In this document: positions 1 to 12,200 of the stretch, piece by piece
Layout of the letters: each line of letters starts with the position of its first letter
Position numbering within the stretch: position 1 is the first letter of the stretch
Assembly: GCF_009870125.1 (NCBI RefSeq)
Contig: NC_046679.1
Coordinates: 17,236,001 to 17,300,000, forward strand
DNA: 64,000 nucleotides
Direction of reading: 5' to 3'
Source of the DNA: Drosophila pseudoobscura
Taxonomy: Eukaryota; Arthropoda; Insecta; Diptera; Drosophilidae
The notes under the pieces: generated by a model
What the model saw: the letters and a program-made list of their open reading frames with translations, nothing else
Database searches by the model: none
What the model was told of the DNA's origin: nothing
Program-made: the position numbers and the translations under genes

Positions 1-452
1 AACAAAAACCTGCCACAAACAACAAGCATACGCCCGGTGGGGCCAGGGCAGGCCTGGGCCCCAGGACCTTCCTCTGGCAATGTTGTGGCAGCAGCCGCAG
101 CGACAACAACAGCAATAGTAACAACATCGCGGCCAAATTATAAGGCTATAAAAGGCAATAAAAAAACTTTGCGATATCAAATTACAACGCCCTCATAAAG
201 TTATAAAAGTTTCGAGCGTATCAAACAAAGCACGTTCCGCCCCGCCCCCGCCCCCGCCCCTGCTCCTGCTCCTGCCCACCTCGCTTGATCCCCTCTCCGA
301 CCGCCATCTTTGGGGAGCAGGCCTAATATTTTCAATAACAAATCAATCAGCTGCGGCTGCTGCCTCGACGGTCAACATGGATAATCAGTTCGAGCGGCTT
401 TTACCCCTCCTCTCCGGATCCTGTGAGGGATGCTGCCAGCTGCCAGCAGCTT

Positions 453-500
453 GGGCGAGGGCGTGGGCGAGGGCGTGGGCGAGGGCGTGGGCGAGGGCGA
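453..500. repeat. 12-bp minisatellite, four units
   Basis: Four head-to-tail copies of GGGCGAGGGCGT are visible; the last copy ends in A. No function can be assigned. Confidence 0.9.
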
Positions 501-970
501 CTGTGTGAGAATTGGCATGGATAGGGTCCAGAGTGGGCGGGCGTATTTTTGAAGGTGCCGTAGATTTATTGAGACACGATTTCGATAAGAACAGCGCTAT
601 TAAAATGGCCAAAAGCAGAAGAAATGAGATGAAACAGAGGCTCATCGAAGCTTGAATACTCTACCGTGGTTTCAGAAATTACTTCCGCATCATCTTCAGT
701 TCTCTAAGGATCTAAACTATGAATTCCGACTGCGACATGTGGGACGGTGCATGTTTCAAGAACCTATATTGCAACTTGCTACAGCATCAAGCATGAATAT
801 TCAGGTCTCCCCGCCCAAAGTGTCAACATAATTGCTCCTCCACAACGCACCGTGTATATCCCGTGAAAGTGTAGACTAACAAGGCCCGTTGCAAGACTGC
901 GTTTCGATAGCAAGAAATTTTTCTCTTGGCAAAAAATGGGAAAAAGAACAAAGTCGCGGACGAGGACGAG

Positions 971-994
971 GGCGAAGGCGAAGGCGAAGGCGAA
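971..994. repeat. GGCGAA hexanucleotide repeat, four units
   Basis: Four perfect copies of GGCGAA, preceded by a related GA-rich stretch. Confidence 0.85.
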
Positions 995-1588
995 AAAAAC
1001 GAAAACTTTTATCAATGTTGGCGTATGGCTTTTCCATGGCGCTGTGTGGGTGTGTGGGTGCCCTCCACACTAAGGTCAAGGGATAACAAAAGGCGTAAAT
1101 TTAAAGCCCAGTTAATTTTTTAACAATAAAGGGCGCTTGTCAAGGCGAAATTTTACAGCAAACGTTTAATCTTAAACGACTTAGGGGCCTAAGAAGGGAG
1201 AAGACGAGATTGGAAAGACGGATAGGACCCGCCAGTGGCAGCATCAGCAGCACCAGCAGCTCCAGCAGCTGGGAGCAATGGATTGCTTTGTTATAAATAG
1301 GAAAAGCAAACGAGAAAAGAAGGAATTAAATGCTTCCTCTGCTAAACAATGGAGGAGCGTGGGGCAGCAACGGATCTGCCAATCACTGGGAAAGCTTCTG
1401 TTGATGAGCGAGCGGCAATGCAAATGACAAGGAAATTAAGTGAGCCAAAGAGCAGGCAGGCAGATGTATTTCGAACTCAATTAAAACGTGCTCGATTGCA
1501 CTGTTATTTCACATTCTTCTATTCTATTTGTAGGCCATAACACTAGTCAGTCACGTCACGGATTGTGATGCTGGTGGGGTGTTTGTAT

Positions 1589-1972
1589 TTAGCGACCAAA
1601 GCCAAAGCCACCTCCTGGTCCTCCGCCAAAGCCGCCACCGGGCCCGCCGAAACCACCGCCGCCAAAACCGCCTCCTGGTCGTCCGCCGAAGCCACCTCCA
1701 GGTCCTCCGCCAAAGCCGCCACCGGGCCCGCCGAAACCACCGCCGCCAAATCCGCCTCCTGGTCGACCGCCAAAGCCGCCGGGCCCGCCGAAACCACCGC
1801 CGCCAAAACCTCCTCCTGGTCTTCCTCCGAATCCTCCGAATTGACGTGCCTGACGCACAGACACCGGCTCTGAGACACCTGCATCCACATCGAGCAGCGT
1901 AGTGGCCGCGTTGGAGCTGGCGACCAGGGCAAGGACGAGGGCCGCCAGGACGAGGCAAGTAAATGTGCGCAT
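1589..1972 (-). CDS. Small secreted glycine-rich protein
   Basis: This single-exon gene encodes about 127 residues. I start at the second methionine of a slightly longer open frame, because the sequence from there (MRTFTCLVLAALVLALVASS) is a textbook signal peptide and lies about 50 nt inside the predicted transcript start. Residues 23-43 form a short, mildly acidic segment ending in RQAR, an R-x-x-R processing-type site, followed directly by Gln. From residue 44 to the end the protein is almost only Gly, Phe, Pro and Arg in FGGRPGGG / GGFGGPGG repeats. A TATA box lies 78 nt upstream of the ATG. Gly-rich secreted proteins of this size in insects include cuticle, eggshell and antimicrobial proteins; the sequence does not decide between them. 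The stop codon TAA is at 1589-1591. The same architecture recurs at 7006-7416. Confidence 0.8.
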   Translation of the reverse strand: MRTFTCLVLAALVLALVASSNAATTLLDVDAGVSEPVSVRQARQFGGFGGRPGGGFGGGGFGGPGGFGGRPGGGFGGGGFGGPGGGFGGGPGGGFGGRPGGGFGGGGFGGPGGGFGGGPGGGFGFGR

Positions 1973-2049
1973 TTTGGACAAACTTCTTTCACTAATCACC
2001 GCCAAAGTTAAAGCGGCTTCTATGGAGACCCAGCCCCGTGGCCGGCCAA

Positions 2050-2055
2050 TTTATA
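2050..2055 (-). promoter_or_regulatory. TATA box of the glycine-rich gene
   Basis: On the minus strand the context reads CATATAAATT. It is placed to give a start site near 2020 and a 5' leader of about 45 nt before the ATG at 1972. Confidence 0.65.
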
Positions 2056-3333
2056 TGATTTGGGATCTATCGACTCGCGATAGCGGCAGCGGCAGCAAAT
2101 AAAATCTGAAGTGGTTCGACCGGGCGCGGGCATCAGCAGCATCAAAGTTGTGAGTGGTTCGCCAACTGAAATGAATACTCGGCGCAGAGCGATTCGTGTT
2201 AACTGACACTGACTAAGCGGGGCAAGCCAGCATTACGTATACGAGAAGGAGATCAAACACACAGAGAGCGGCACAGCTATGTCAATAGGCATAGTCATAG
2301 ACAGTAGCAAAAGCCATAATAATAACCAAAACCTATTAGGCAACAAAACAGAGAAGAGGCAAAGTTTTAGCCAGGGCCCAAAGGAGACTTACAGCATCTG
2401 CCAAGTGGCCCGTTCGAGGTGTTTCCTCTCCTCCACCACACCCCATGCCTCCGTCTCCACTCCATCTCCATCTGTCTAGCCAGAAGCTGTCCAAATGCGC
2501 AAAACATTCAAGTTCCAGATCGATAGACAAGTGGCCAAGTGTGCAAGTGTGCAAGTGTGAGCTGCCGGGAACCACCGCCCCAAGTGGGGCTCTCCTTCAT
2601 CTTTCAGATTTCGTAACGCTTTTTGTTTGCATTGTTTCTGTATTTCTGATTGTCTGACTTAATTAAAATCTAGGCAATACAGCAACAGCTCAAGCAACTG
2701 GTTGTTATTCAAATGCCAGCTCTGTTTTCGTTTTCGTATTCGATTCCGTTTACATTTGGACTGGCTCTGACTCATCCCGGTTATTGGGTTATTCAGTGGC
2801 TAGCACATGCCTAAGAAGCGTCTACCTAGCCATCTAGGAGGCTTTTGCATAATAAACAGCCGCATTTAAATGGGCTGTGGAAATAACTAGGTATTGAAAG
2901 GCACCTGCACTGATAAGATCTTTATTAAGACGTCAATTATTTTTGAACTTCCAAATCAGTGTCGGCTAGAAATAATTGAATTTATCACCAATCAACCAAA
3001 CAATACGATTTTCATAATTAACAATTTAAAAACAAACATAGCACTTCCGCAACTTAAAACTTTACATGCATAAAATATACTATGTTCGGAGTTTCGAGTT
3101 ATGCGTAATCGTGCTTTTGAATTAAGTTTTGTTTATTTTTCAGCAACCTGTTGAGTGAATGGAGTCCCATTTAAACCTCAAATTCACATATGTAGGTCTT
3201 TTGCAGGTCCAATCAATAATAAATGTAATAAAAATCATAAAATAGTAGCGAACAGAACTAACAATAGCTCATAATAAAATATTAAAACACTCTTATAGTC
3301 CCTCTGCTTTTTGTACATTTTTCAGAATTTGAC

Positions 3334-3385
3334 TTTTTAAATATCTAGTATAAAGGCTCTTAACTTTATACTAGATATTTAAAAA
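3334..3385. repeat. Perfect 22-bp inverted repeat with 8-nt loop
   Basis: The left arm runs 3334-3355, the loop is GCTCTTAA, and the right arm runs 3364-3385. All 22 positions pair. The arm core is AAATATCTAGTATAAAG. It is AT-rich and lies about 270 bp from a transposon-derived repeat. Confidence 0.9.
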
Positions 3386-3639
3386 AATTATACGACTTTC
3401 TGTGTCTCTGAGATATAAGTAAAATTTGATTAGCATAGGTAAATCAAATAAAATCAAATTGCGCCCGGTTTTTGCTCCATTTAAAAATAAATAATAAAAT
3501 TTTATGAGTTCCCCAATAAGCATTTTGGATCTAACCTTAGTCAGAAGTCAGACAAAATTGAAGTGCAAAAGTAACAAATAAAGATATTCTAAAAAGTCTA
3601 ACGGCAGACGATTATTAAAAAAAATTCCACTAAAAACGA

Positions 3640-3960
3640 GGGGTAACATTGTGAGTTGTTGCGGAGACCGCAACTCTACATTTATACCCTATACATAGTC
3701 AGTATGGGTACATTGAGCGACAATGTGTGCGTGCGGGAGAGACAGAAAACGTGTCTGAACATGTCGCCGGGCGCTGCGTAGCGACTGAAAATTAATTTGT
3801 TCCTTTTGGCGCTCATAGGAACGAACAGACGGACAGACAGACAGGGCTCAATCGACTCGGCTATTGATGCTGATCAAGAATTTATATACTTTATGGGGTC
3901 GGAAACACTTCCTTCTTCATACCCCTATACTCATTTTGAGTATTGGGTATACAAAATATT
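3640..3960. mobile_element. Helentron/DINE-1 or mini-me-type nonautonomous element
   Basis: The stretch shows hallmarks of a common Drosophila dispersed repeat: a 7-bp-stem hairpin GTTGCGG-aga-CCGCAAC at 3658-3674 followed by a CTCTACATTTATACCC-type stretch, a GACAGACGGACAGACAGACA tract near 3826-3846, and the phrase ACTTTATGGGGTCGGAAAC followed by an ATACCC-rich end. I recognise this from family knowledge; the exact family name and both boundaries are approximate. No coding capacity is visible. Confidence 0.7.
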
Positions 3961-6027
3961 AAATTGAAGTCGCTATGTTTACATTAAGAACAAATGCCAC
4001 AAACGAATTTCTTTCCTATAGAGAATTGCATACCGCTCACAATCACTGCATGCTTTGTCGAAAAGGTATAGTGCAAATATTGATGGTATCACTCTCTTTA
4101 ATTGAAATGCCCTGTATGCACTCATTATGGGGAATTATATGCAGAAAAGCTTAAATGGTATGATAGCCTTAACAAGACCCAAGGGTCATGTTGTGATGTT
4201 CTGAGATAAATAACTAAGATAAATAATCATGTCACATACCGTGAGATTGGGGCATCCATAGACATTAGTATGGATGTATTAGTATTATCACTAAACACAT
4301 TTCCTTAAATATAACATAGCTTCCTCCCCTGCCCAACACCTGGGAACGCCCTTGGATTAGTGTACATCTAATAAATATAGCGGCAGAACAATAGCGAAAG
4401 TTTTGCGGGGGTGTTAGCGACAGCGAGAATTAGCGACTAGTCAGTCGATCGATTGAAGACGCGGGGACGGTTTAAGAATGTGGCAGAATGTCTTGTGTAT
4501 ATCAAGACTGAATTCAAGGGCGGACGTTCCTTAATGCAGTATTGCAGGGAGAGCGCGACAGATCGACAGAAAAAAGATACAAAAGGCGAAAGAATAATGC
4601 GAGAGAGGCTGCATGGGCTGCTGCTAATCTAATCTATATATAATCTACATATAATCTATGGATTATTGTCTAATTTGGGCCTGTAAAAAAAATACAACAA
4701 TTAATGCCTGCCTGTTCGCTGCTCGAACAGGACAGGGCTGTTTACTTCCAGGTTGTTTTTGCAGACATGTAATTATGCATAATTAATAATTAAAGTCAGC
4801 TAAATTGCCGCAGAGAGCAGTTCAAGTACCCGTAAATCACAATGTTCTGATGTAGCTGCACTCATTAAAGGGAATATTGCGTTTTTTGTTGTTGAATAAT
4901 TGTGTGTACAGGTAGTACGAGTATGTTGTCAAACTTTTTCAACGTATTTCGACATTAAATTAATTAAAAAGAATTTTTTGTGTAAGGCATCCATATCCAT
5001 ACCTTATGCTTTTTTTCGCATATCCCATTTCCCTTTATATGTACTTAATACAAAATATATGGACATCGAAAAGCCCTTAAAAATACAAAACTTTAAATGC
5101 CCTTTTTGCCGATTCTGGCGAAAGATTGAAAATGTTCATTAAAAGATGAGTAAATTTGAATTCCCAAATAAATTAAATATGATTTAATTGGATGCGTTTA
5201 TAGATGGCTGAATATTCTTCGACTCTTTTCAAAACTACACCCAGTTGGCGGCTGGTCTATCTCATATATAGGTGTAACCTAAGGTCAACAAGAGTGGATC
5301 TTCTTTTTTGCTTTCACTTCGGGTAGACAGAAAAACTTCTTGAAAAAAAGCTTGACCCTCAACCCATTCCCAAAATCGCATATTTATGCTGGTCCGGAAG
5401 TTTCAGAAGTCGCATCACAACGTGAATGAATTACCTGGCGAGGACCGTCGGCTGGGCTGGCGCCAATGTAAATTAGTAATTTAACTAATCGCCAACTGGT
5501 TTTTGGAGAATTGGAGAATATATTTTTGTCTGCTGGTCCCTTCCTGCTCCCGCTCCTGCTCCTGCTGCCGCACCTCTGCTGATTATGACAATCGTCAAAG
5601 TCAAAGTAGTTTTTCGGCGGCTGTGGCCGAGTAAAAAATGTATTTTTAATTTATGCCGAGGCTGTTGGTTTTTTCCGGGCGTTTTTTGTTGCACTCTCTG
5701 GGAAATTTATGCGGAAGCTTACAGCATCCACTGTATCGGTGTACTGCGAGTGGGACTGGGGAGCACGGCAGGAGGATGTTGAATCTGAAAATGTGCATCG
5801 TTTTGACGTTGACATCGTTAATTGACCCAGTTTCTGGACTGGCTAAAAGCGTTTAAATTTGAATAAGCAAATTTGGGCAGCGAAATGGAGCGATTTCCCC
5901 ATCGCCCTGCCACAACGAAAGCTTTGCATAAATGAATTAAAATGCCGCAGCTCTGGCTTTGGATTAGGCTTAGGATTTGCCGATTCGCAATTTGCCAAAA
6001 CACATGCGGCAAAACCGCAATAAGGCA

Positions 6028-6146
6028 ATGGAGAGCTATAGAGCTATATGCCGAGACGCTTCAGAGTTATAGAGCCATAGAGCCGAGGCGCTTGAGAGTT
6101 ATACAGCGATTGAGCCATCGAGCTATAGAGCGATGGAGCCATCGAG
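6028..6146. repeat. Degenerate GAGCYATAGAGC minisatellite
   Basis: Imperfect copies of GAGCTATAGAGC / GAGTTATAGAGCCATAGAGC run for about 120 bp. Short runs of open frame here are repeat artefacts. Confidence 0.75.
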
Positions 6147-6826
6147 CATTGTTAATGGCCAGCCAGCGCTCATAAAACAAACAGCGTGCCAAACAAAGCC
6201 AAACAAACATACAGACAAACAGACAAACAGACACACAAGCCGGCAGACTGGCAAACTGGCCGAAACGGGCAAACAACCAGAACAACAACCAACAGCAATT
6301 CACACTTACGCACCCAAAGCCAAAGTTGGAGGAGGCGTCGCTTATGACGTGTGCCGGAATCTGAATGTGAATGTGGTGGGCCTGGGCTTGGGGAATGAGA
6401 GAGGAATGAGGATGAGAGGCTCGCCGGGTCAATAGCATAACTAACCTTCGAATGAAATTAGCACATTTACACAGCTTAGCCGACCACAGCCACAGCCCGG
6501 TCGAAGTTCGGCCGCCACAGAGTGAAATGCTTTGCTCTTTAAACCGCCGTACACCTGGCCATTCGAATCCATGAACGCCACTTAGCGCGCCACCCAATGG
6601 CCACGGCGATTCAGAGCTGCGAGTTGAGAGCAAGTGCCTGGATAGGCATACGTATATGAATTGGCTTTTTGTTCCCCTTTGGCCGCACTCGCATATTTTA
6701 ATAGTTTGTTTTATGACATTTACATTAGCGTCTCATTTTGCTAACAAGCAGCAGGGCAACAGCAGAGCCGAGGTAGCAGGGAAAAAAGAAAACAAAAGTT
6801 TCTATTTTATGCCGAAAGTTCTAGGC

Positions 6827-6832
6827 TATAAA
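6827..6832 (+). promoter_or_regulatory. TATA box of the Gly/Tyr-rich gene
   Basis: GGCTATAAATGCG lies about 30 bp upstream of an initiator-like TCACAGTTTG at 6858-6867, which would give a 5' leader of about 145 nt before the ATG at 7006. Confidence 0.75.
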
Positions 6833-7005
6833 TGCGCGGGGCCAGACCTGCCCAGGTCACAGTTTGCCTCACAGCATCCAGCCAGACGGCACACGGAACA
6901 CGCAATACGGAGCACGCAGCACGGAGCACACAGCACGGAGTACGCGGACACACCTAAAAACCCACTGATAAAGTCAAACAACCAGTTCAAGGAGTCATAA
7001 GGATA

Positions 7006-7416
7006 ATGCGTAGCTGGCTTTTATTGGGATTATATGCGCTGCTAATCGCCGCAACAGTTGGCCAGCCGCTGGAGCAGAATGCGCCTGCCGAGACGGAGGG
7101 ATCAGAGCGAGGAGAGCGCGTGAGTCGCCAAATTGGCTATCCATATAGCTACGGAGGATATGGGGGCTACGGAGGATATGGTGGCTACGGCGGATATGGG
7201 GGCTACGGAGGATATGGAGCCGGTATACGCTATCCTTATTATCCTTATGGCAATCTGTACGGCTCCAGCAGCCTGGGGCTGGCGGGCAGCGGATATTATG
7301 GTCGTCCTTATGGTTATGGCAATGGCTATAATATTGGATATCCGCTCATTGGCGGCTTTGGTGCTACTGCCGGAGGCATCTACGGCGGTGGTGCACCATT
7401 CGCCCCATTCGCTTAA
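7006..7416 (+). CDS. Small secreted glycine/tyrosine-rich protein
   Basis: This single-exon gene encodes 136 residues. Residues 1-19 (MRSWLLLGLYALLIAATVG) are a signal peptide. Residues 20-41 are an acidic pro-segment (QNAPAETEGSERGERVSR) ending in R-V-S-R, an R-x-x-R processing-type site followed by Gln42. The mature part begins QIGYPYSYGG, runs through a perfect GYGGYGG array (about residues 50-72), and continues Gly-, Tyr- and Pro-rich to FAPFA. It has a TATA box and an initiator, so it is probably tissue- or stage-restricted. A candidate ATTAAA lies at 7622-7627. The layout repeats that of the minus-strand gene at 1589-1972, although the repeat units differ (GYGGY versus FGGRPGGG). Chorion, cuticle or antimicrobial roles are all possible. 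Confidence 0.82.
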   Translation: MRSWLLLGLYALLIAATVGQPLEQNAPAETEGSERGERVSRQIGYPYSYGGYGGYGGYGGYGGYGGYGGYGAGIRYPYYPYGNLYGSSSLGLAGSGYYGRPYGYGNGYNIGYPLIGGFGATAGGIYGGGAPFAPFA

Positions 7417-8712
7417 GAACCAAAAAAGTACAAATAGAAACGAAAACACTTGACAGAATCCCAGTAAAGAGAAAACTACTAAAACCCAACCACTCAACGC
7501 AGATGTTTCACTTTGATAGCCGCGTTTTCTGGTCTGGCACCCGTGCTTATTTGCTCTGTGTCCTGCACTCCTTTGACACGCTTAATTGCTATGCGATTCA
7601 AAACGATTATCGCTTTCATTCATTAAAATCATGTGTGGCGTACCTCATTATTTGCACAGCTCAGCTCAACGTTAAACAGAGTGCACTCCGGCTGGCAGGG
7701 TGCCCGAGCGCCTGCTGGGAGAGAAGCTTAAGCAAATAGCCAGCCAGCGTCGCAGCCGGGCAGCATGTCCACGCAGACAGGAAGAGCTGGCTTCTTTTTA
7801 GATTTTAATTGCCGATACTGCACGATAAGCACTGCACCCGTACACTCACAGCTGGGCCAAGTCTTCCGGCTGCCGTTGCCGGCGAGCAGCCGACCAAAGT
7901 GTCCAAGTGCCATTTAATTAGTGTGTGACTTTTAAACAACTTGCGTCGCTCATACGCCCCGTTGCACTCACAGCACAACCAACTTCCAGCTGCCGACTGC
8001 CGACTGTCGACTGCCGCCCGCTTCCGCTTCCGTTTCGCTCAGTGTAGGCAAACACACACTGGTCTGCTCAGACAGACAGACACAAGCAACAGGATACCAG
8101 GGACTGACTTGGCAGAATGGGCACGGGGCACATGTCCAATGCCCTAACAAGCTACGTGAGCATGAATTATTCTTTCAATTATCGGCTTGAAGGCTGCAAG
8201 AACTGCAATCGTCTGGAGTCGGGAAAACCAGAAAACCTCAATTGATGGTAAGGCTCTTCGATTTTTCGACTTTCTCAGAAAATATCAAGCATTATATCGA
8301 TATTCTGCATTTAGGAATACTTAAAAGCTGAGTGGATTATGTCAGGGTTAGATACAGGACGATTAGGCAGTACCTTTAATACATTTGGAGCAATGTCAAG
8401 CAGTCTTTTAGTTAAGAAAGATTTTAAAATTGTAGTCCAAGAATAAGGAACTGTATATTAACTATATTAATATATTAACTATATATATATATTTCCTTAT
8501 AGAGATTGTTCTCCAAATGGGTCCTCCAGTCCATCGACCCGCATCCGAAAGTTCATCATTTGACAAGTTGGCTTTGACAGTCCTTAGACAAATACGGAGT
8601 GTGTCCACCCGGCCTTTCCGCTCTTCTCCGCAGCCGGACTCTGATTGCGCTTCTACTTGGTGCCGATTATCTTTTAATGTCTCTGCGGGCACACGCCGCC
8701 AGGGCCCGTACA

Positions 8713-8736
8713 CGTACCCGTACCCGTACCCGTACC
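8713..8736. repeat. CGTACC hexanucleotide repeat, four units
   Basis: Four perfect copies in a row. Confidence 0.9.
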
Positions 8737-9109
8737 CGGATCATAGAAACGATAACCCAGCCCATTCATTGAATTTTCAGCTTTTCATGCGCTCACTCAG
8801 CCTTTCAGGGGGCTTCGCTTTTGATTTTGCCATTGCGATTGCATTCGCAATTGCTGTAGCCGCTTCTATTGCTCCCTCTGTGATGTGGATGTTGCAGTCG
8901 CTGTGTTTAAAATGGCAATCAGATAACACCTTCTTTTTTGCCCAGATCTGCTCTGCTCTGCTCTGTTCTGTACAACTCCACTCCGGTCCCAGTCCCGGTC
9001 CCGGTCCATTCAAAGCGGGCGAGAGCGGTTGACGTGGCTGCTGCATTGAAAATATATTTGCTTTTTATGCGTAGTTGGTCAGGCGAAGGGAGGGTGTGCT
9101 AGTACCAGA

Positions 9110-9297
9110 GCCAGTGCCAGTGCCAGTGCCGTAGACATGGTGGCTAAAACTGAAATACCGTGCCTCACTGACTGACTGACTGAGTGACTGAGTCAGTGTG
9201 GGGGGCTGGGGCCGACTCTGAATGGGGCATAAGCTTTATACATTTTTACGCTTTGTGGCCTCTACTGTGCTATGCTATGCTGTGCTGTGCTATGCTA
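9110..9297. repeat. Cluster of three short tandem repeats
   Basis: Within 190 bp lie GCCAGT repeats (9110-9130), ACTG repeats (about 9167-9198) and TGCTA/TGCTG repeats (about 9266-9297). Confidence 0.85.
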
Positions 9298-12200
9298 TTT
9301 GCATGTGTATCTGCTCAAAGTAGCGTAAAATAAAAAACGTCGACACTTGAAGCCGAAGCCTTTGAGTGCTGGGTGTGTGGAACGGTCCGGTCCGGTCCGT
9401 CCGTGTTGAAGCGTGAAATAAAAAGGAAAGCGAAGGAAAATATAAATAAAGCAAGCAAAACGACTGGCATGAGCATAGCACATGCACAGCTTGGCCGCCT
9501 GAAAAAGGACTTCGCCTAAAGTGAGAGATCTCTGGTTTTTTCCAAGATCTGTCCATCAAAATGGCGCATTAAGAAAAGGACACTAAGGCCCTCAAACTGA
9601 CGGCCACGCCAGAAACGACCGGCAGGGGAGTGAGGCGCACCCTGTCCCCATCCCAATCCAGTGAAGGTGCGGCTGTGGTGAAGCCGCAACCGAAATACCT
9701 TCGTACCCTTTCATCAGCAAAGTGCCCGAGCAACAGTTGTGCCTAGTTTTCAAAAGGACTCGGGCTGACCAAAGGAGAGCTCCGCCTTGCTCCACCCTTC
9801 TACCTCATTTTACACTGCTCGTAGACCCTGGATCATCCCCACACTCGTCCCAGGCCAGGCCGCAAGCTCCTAGCCAAACAGTTTAAAGCGCATTAAACCT
9901 ATCTGATGGTAAGACGCTGGCGTCTGTGTACACAGCCTGGAGCTGTGATGGGCGATGGGCGATGGGTGATGCCTGATGGAGCCACTTGGCTTATCAATGC
10001 ATTTTAAACGAGCCGCTCGTAAGCTATGGATGTACGTCGCTGCTCAAATTAATGACAAATTAATATTAACAAAGCAATCTACCACCACCCCAGCACCAGC
10101 ACCAGCCCCAAACAAAACCCCAACCCCAACAACATCAACATCAACAACAAGAACAAGAACAGGGACAAATGCCAGAGGCACTCCCACTGATTTGCCTAGA
10201 ATGTTACTTAATTGGAACTTAATGTCCCTCGAATTGTTTACGAACACGAGCCAAGGGAGGTGGAACGGGTGACGGGCGACGGGGGACGGAATGGGCCACA
10301 CGGACATCAGGCGAACGGTCGGTCCGAAGATACATCCAAGTGGCGACAGCTTTGAGCTACACTTCAAAATGTTACCCGGACGGGGCGAAAGAAAAATGCG
10401 TTTTAAAGTGACACTTGATGTAGGTAATGTGACAGCGGAACAACCCGACGAGAGGAGCGGAATAAAACGGCATAAAACGGGATAAAATGAAATAAAATAC
10501 CAAAGCAGCACAATTTTTTGCGCCCTCGGACTAGTCAATACTCTGCGAATGTTTGGGTTTGGGAATAAAGGTTATTCTTAAATCCTCGAGCAAACGATAT
10601 TGTAGAGTGGTGGCCGGTGACTTGGGTTCGTTTACAAAACACCTGACAGCGCGTTATAAATATAATTTAATTTATTTTGATTTAATCGTATGGATACATA
10701 ATTCGAATTCTCTAAGTTTTGTGGCGGGTTTTGACTGCAAGGCTGGCTTTGATGTAATATACTTGAAAATATTAAGGAATAAACGGCTGGAATCAATGAA
10801 ACTTCTCTGAACTCTTCTATATCATAAATCAGTGGAATATGCGTCGTACAGTACTTTGTAATACAGTATTACAGTATTTTGTATAGCATTTTCCAGACTA
10901 TGACGGTATTTTTATTTTATTATTCACATTCAAAAGCTGAAATTTAGTCATTTGCCATTTGGATTACAAATTTACCTTTATAAATATTTCAATCTTGAAT
11001 ATTAGAGTGTTTTCTGGGTACGTGATCGAATCAATGTTGAACTTTCTTTCTTCTTTGGTGCCCCAGATATTCGGATATTCTATACATTACGTATGGCATT
11101 ATGCCAATGGGCAACATAGCGCATTGTTGTCTGCTTCACTCAAGGGTCTCGGCCAAATGAGAGTCTCCACAGATCCCAGGCTCCGGAGGCAGGGCTTTAA
11201 TTTGCTCGCTCCATTTCCCCGCTCATCAGGCGGCGACTCCGCTGGCCGGCAGACATTATCTTAAGAGCTGCCCTCGCTGCCTCGCTGGCCCTACAATGAG
11301 TCCGGCCCCAGCTCCAACGCTAAGTCGCGTCCGTCCCGCGTTGACAGCTGCTCCAGCTGCAGAAATATGCAAATCGGAAGGCGTTTTAATAGATAAAGAG
11401 AAGAGGCGGCGTGCCGCGGCGGAGATGGCGACAGTGCCAGGCAGGACACGCAAAGGGCCAAGGACGAAAAAAGTACACCCGGCTCGCAATGGGGAAGAAT
11501 GCGTGGAAAATGTGGAAAAAAAACTGAGCTAAATGGAAGGCAGACATAATAATAGCTTTGGTGCATATTGTGAAGTGAAGTGTTCAAAGCTTATAATCTC
11601 ATTTTCCACGAGGGAATCAGTGGATTCGGATTCGGTATCTTTCAAACGAATGCGGCTCAATCCGGACTTACATTTCCTTGCATTTACACACATTTCCAAT
11701 ATCGGCAAATCGATTAATCAAATGTTTACTTAAACCAGATAATGGACATTTTAGTTTTAAAGTTTTAAGGATATACCAACCGATGCATGTGTGCAGCTAA
11801 AGATAAGGAATCATTAACTGGAATTCAAACATTAAATCAAATAAAGTTTTAGTAGACAAAGCAATAGTTTTGAAAATAACAGGCACCGTCCTATGAAATC
11901 AGTTAGAACCAAAAGCAAACTTCGAATTTATTTGTGTATGCCGAATGAGATGGGAGGAAAATAAATTCTAAGCAGGAGGTCATTTTTCTTAAAGAATATT
12001 AATGTATCAGTTTTAATCTTTTATTTTAGAACCATATTTTCCAGGCTTATGCTCCCACTCCCTCACCTATATACCTACATTGAAATGCAGTATTGCACAG
12101 AAGGCACCTTTACAATTCCATTGTAAAATACTGTGTATTTTCTTGTATACAGTTTCTGTAGGAGGATTACGTTATTAGCCTTTTCCGGTGTAGGTCTAAG

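Larger units (their letters stand above)
1..1588. other. Intergenic sequence, no gene seen
   Basis: No convincing coding exon is visible. The stretch holds a C-rich tract near 240-275, a four-unit 12-bp tandem repeat at 453-500, and a short GGCGAA repeat at 971-994. It lies downstream of the small minus-strand gene at 1589-1972 and must contain that gene's 3' UTR, but no clear AATAAA for that strand was found. Confidence 0.6.
2100..6820. other. Intergenic sequence with repeats, no gene seen
   Basis: This 4.7 kb gap holds a perfect hairpin at 3334-3385, a dispersed repeat at 3640-3960 and a degenerate minisatellite at 6028-6146. The rest is AT-rich with no open frame that looks coding. Confidence 0.6.

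Noticed and set aside
453-500. Spaced repeats that might suggest a CRISPR-like array
   Set aside because: Units are contiguous without spacers, and the sequence is eukaryotic.
1565-1902. Ala/Ser- and Arg-rich open frames on plus over the first glycine-rich gene
   Set aside because: They are antisense shadows of the FGGRPGGG repeats; the minus-strand frame has the signal peptide and TATA box.
6133-6435. Open frame rich in Thr, Gln and Lys over the CAGACAAACAGA stretch
   Set aside because: It arises from simple repeats and has no start context or splice partners.
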